Assembly (NCBI RefSeq): GCF_000342045.1
Contig: NZ_AONQ01000007.1
Coordinates: forward strand, 1-64,000
Source: Paramagnetospirillum caucaseum
GTDB lineage: Bacteria > Pseudomonadota > Alphaproteobacteria > Rhodospirillales > Magnetospirillaceae
DNA length: 64,000 nucleotides
Direction of reading: 5' to 3'
Positions 35,201 to 38,200 of the stretch are shown one piece after another. The notes under the pieces are model-generated. The model saw only the letters and a program-made list of their open reading frames with translations, did no database searches and was not told the origin of the DNA. Each line of letters starts with the position of its first letter. The stretch's first letter is position 1. The position numbers and the translations under genes were made by a program.

Positions 35201-38200
35201 CAGGCCGTCGGGATGGCTGGTGTGGCCGTTGCCCAGGACGTTGGCCACCGAATAGCTGAGTGTCGCATCCTCGCCCACCGCCAGGGTGAAGTTGTTGGCC
35301 ACCGGCGAGGCCGGGGCTACCACAAGCACCGTCACCTTGGCCGAGGCGTAGGAGGTCACCACCGAAGTGTCGGACAGGGTGGCGGTGTTCTTCACCGTGT
35401 AGGTGAAGGAATCGCTGCCGCTGTAGCCCTGGTTGGCGGTGTAGACCAGCTTGTTGTTGACGATGCTGACCGTGCCGTTGCCGGCGCCGCCCACCGAGAC
35501 GATGACCGGAAGGTCGAGGGCCGTATGCCCGGCATCGCTGCGGGTGTCGTTGGCCAGCACGTCCAGCTGACCGGTGGGGTTGGCCTGGCGGAAGGCGGTA
35601 TTCAGGGTGTAGCTGTCGGCGTTGGCCGTCGGCACCGCGTTGGCGGCCTCGGCGGCCAGGGCGGCGATGGCGGCCTGGTTGGCCTGGGAATAGGCGTTCT
35701 GCGCGCCGTTGTCGGCGGCGGTGGCGGCGTTGGCCGCCTGATTGGCGACGCTGGCCTGGGCGGCGGCGGTCTTGGCCTGGGCGGCGGCGGTGGAGGCGGC
35801 GGCCTGGGCGGCCAGGGCCTTGGCCTGGGCGGCGGCGGCGCTGCTGCTGTCGAACGACGAAACGGCGGCGACGGCGTCCGACGCGGTGTTCCGGGCGGCG
35901 GAGGCGGCGGTGGCGGCGGTGGTCGCCTTGGCGTTGGCCGTCTGGGCGGCGGTTTCCTGGTCCTGGTAGTACTGGATGGTGTCCAGGGTGACGTAATTGC
36001 CGCTCACCTTCAGCGTATGGCCGTCGTTGAAGGCGACCAGCTCGCGATACGAGGAATCGGCGCGGTTGGCGGCGGCCGCCGCCTGGGTGGCCGAGGCCGC
36101 CGCCTGGGCCAGCGAACCGGCGGCGGCGTTGACGGCGTTGGTGTAGGCCGACTGCCAATAGGCGATGGCGGCGCTCTGGTCCTGGGCGAAGGCGTTGGCC
36201 GCCGCCGCGTCGCCCCGCGACTGCAGGGCGGCGTTGTAGGAGGACAGGGCGGAGGAGACCGCCTGTTCGGCGCGGTACAGCTCGCTGCCCGCCACGCTGG
36301 TGGCGGTGCCGGCCGCCACGGCGGCCGACGAGGACGCCGCCGCCATCACCGTCTGGGCGTCGGCCACCTTGGCGTTGAGGGTGACCAGCAAGTTCTTGGC
36401 GGAATCGAGCGCCGTGGTATAGGCGCTGCCGCCCGCCGCCTGGGTGGTGTTGACGGTGTCGAGCGCCGCCTTGTAGTTCACCTGGGCGACCTGCACGGCC
36501 TCCAGGGCGGTGACCACCGCGGCCGGGGTGCCGGCCACGGCGCTCTTGGCGGTGGTCAGGGCCACCCCGAGCTTGGTCATGGCGGTTTCCAGCGCCGCCT
36601 TGACGTCGCCCGTATCGGTGACGGTATTGGCGTATTCGGCCGCCGCGGTGGCGGTGCTGTTGGCGATGGCCGCCGTCTTGGTGTCCGAAGCGTTGGTCGC
36701 CGCCGAGGCGGCCTCGGTCAGCGCCGTCTGGGCCGCCGCCACCGCGTCCAGGGCGGCGTTGTAGGCGGTCACCGAGGCGGTGGCCTTGGCCGCCGCCGCC
36801 TGGGCCAGGGCCAGCTGGTTCGAAACGATGGCGCTCTGTTCGGTGAAGGTGAGGCTGGCGGCGTCGGCGGTGGTCTTGTAGGCCTGGGCCTGGCTCAGGG
36901 CCTGCTGCGCCGTCTGCTGCGCCTGCAGCGCCTGGCCCAGCGCGCTGGCCGTCGAGGACTTGGCCGCCTGCGCCGTCAGGGCGTCGCTATAGGCGGAATC
37001 CACCCGGGTCTGGGCGCTGGCGATGGTCGCCACCTGGGCGGCGATGGAGGTCGAGGCCGAGGCCAGCAGCGTCTCGGCGGCAATGGCCTGGTCCCTGGCG
37101 GCCTGGGCGGAATTGAAGGCGTTGAGCGCCGCCTTGTAGGACTGGGGATCGGTGGTCTGGGCCGCCTGGGCGGTGTCCCTGGCGTTCTTGGCCGCCAGCC
37201 ACTTGCCCCACAGGGTGTTGGCGGAAGCGGAATCGGCGTTGCTGCCCAGGCTGGTCTGGGCCGCGCCGTCCATGGACTGGACCAGGGTCTTGAGGCCGGT
37301 GGTGGCGTTGCCGAGCGCGGCGGCGGCGGCGGTGACGCTGTTCTTGGCGGCCAGGGCGGCGGCCACGTCGGCGGCCCGCGACGACGACGCGGCGGCGTCG
37401 GAAACGATCTGCGCCATGGTGGCCTGGGCCTGCTTGGCCAGACCCAGCAGCCGGGCGGCGTCGGCGGCCTTGGCAGCGGCCTCGTTGGCCTGGGTGGCGG
37501 CCTCGGCCGCCTCCTGGTTGGCCTGATTGGCGTGGGCCTTGGCGTCGGCCAGGGCGGCATCGTCGGCGGTATCGGCGCGGGCGAGGTCGGCGGCGGCGGC
37601 ATCGGCCTCGGCGTCCTGGGCGTCCAGCGACGCTCCGGCGGCATCGGCCAGGGCGGCGGCGGCGTATTGCCGCACCAAGTCCAGCTGGGCGTTGTAGCTG
37701 GCCAGATCGGCGCCGGTCACCGTGGCGGGCGCCGTCGAGGATTGCAGGGTGGTCAGGATGCCGGCCACCGCATCGCTGGTCTGGCTGGCGGTCGAGGCCG
37801 AGGCGGCGGCCGAATCGGCGGCGTCGACCGCGTTGTCATAGGCCGACTGGGCGCTGGCCTGGGCGGCGGCCAGGGTGCTGGCCGACACCAGTTGGGCCTG
37901 CAGCAGGGTCGCGGACGCCTTGGCCACCCACTGCGCCGCCACGTCGTCGTACTGCACCGACAGCTGGACCTGCTGGTCGATCTGCGCCTTGATGGCCGTC
38001 AGGGTCTGGTACTTGGCCAGGGCCGCATCCTGGGCGGCGGTCACGGTGTCCTGGCTGGTCTCGAGCGCATCGGCCAGATTGGCCGGCACGCCGCCATCCA
38101 CATGGCCGACGGTCCCACCCGCCGTGTCAATGCCGTACTGCTTCAGCAGATCGACCACCTCGGCCAGTTCCTTGGCTGCGGTCGATTGGGCGGCCAGCGC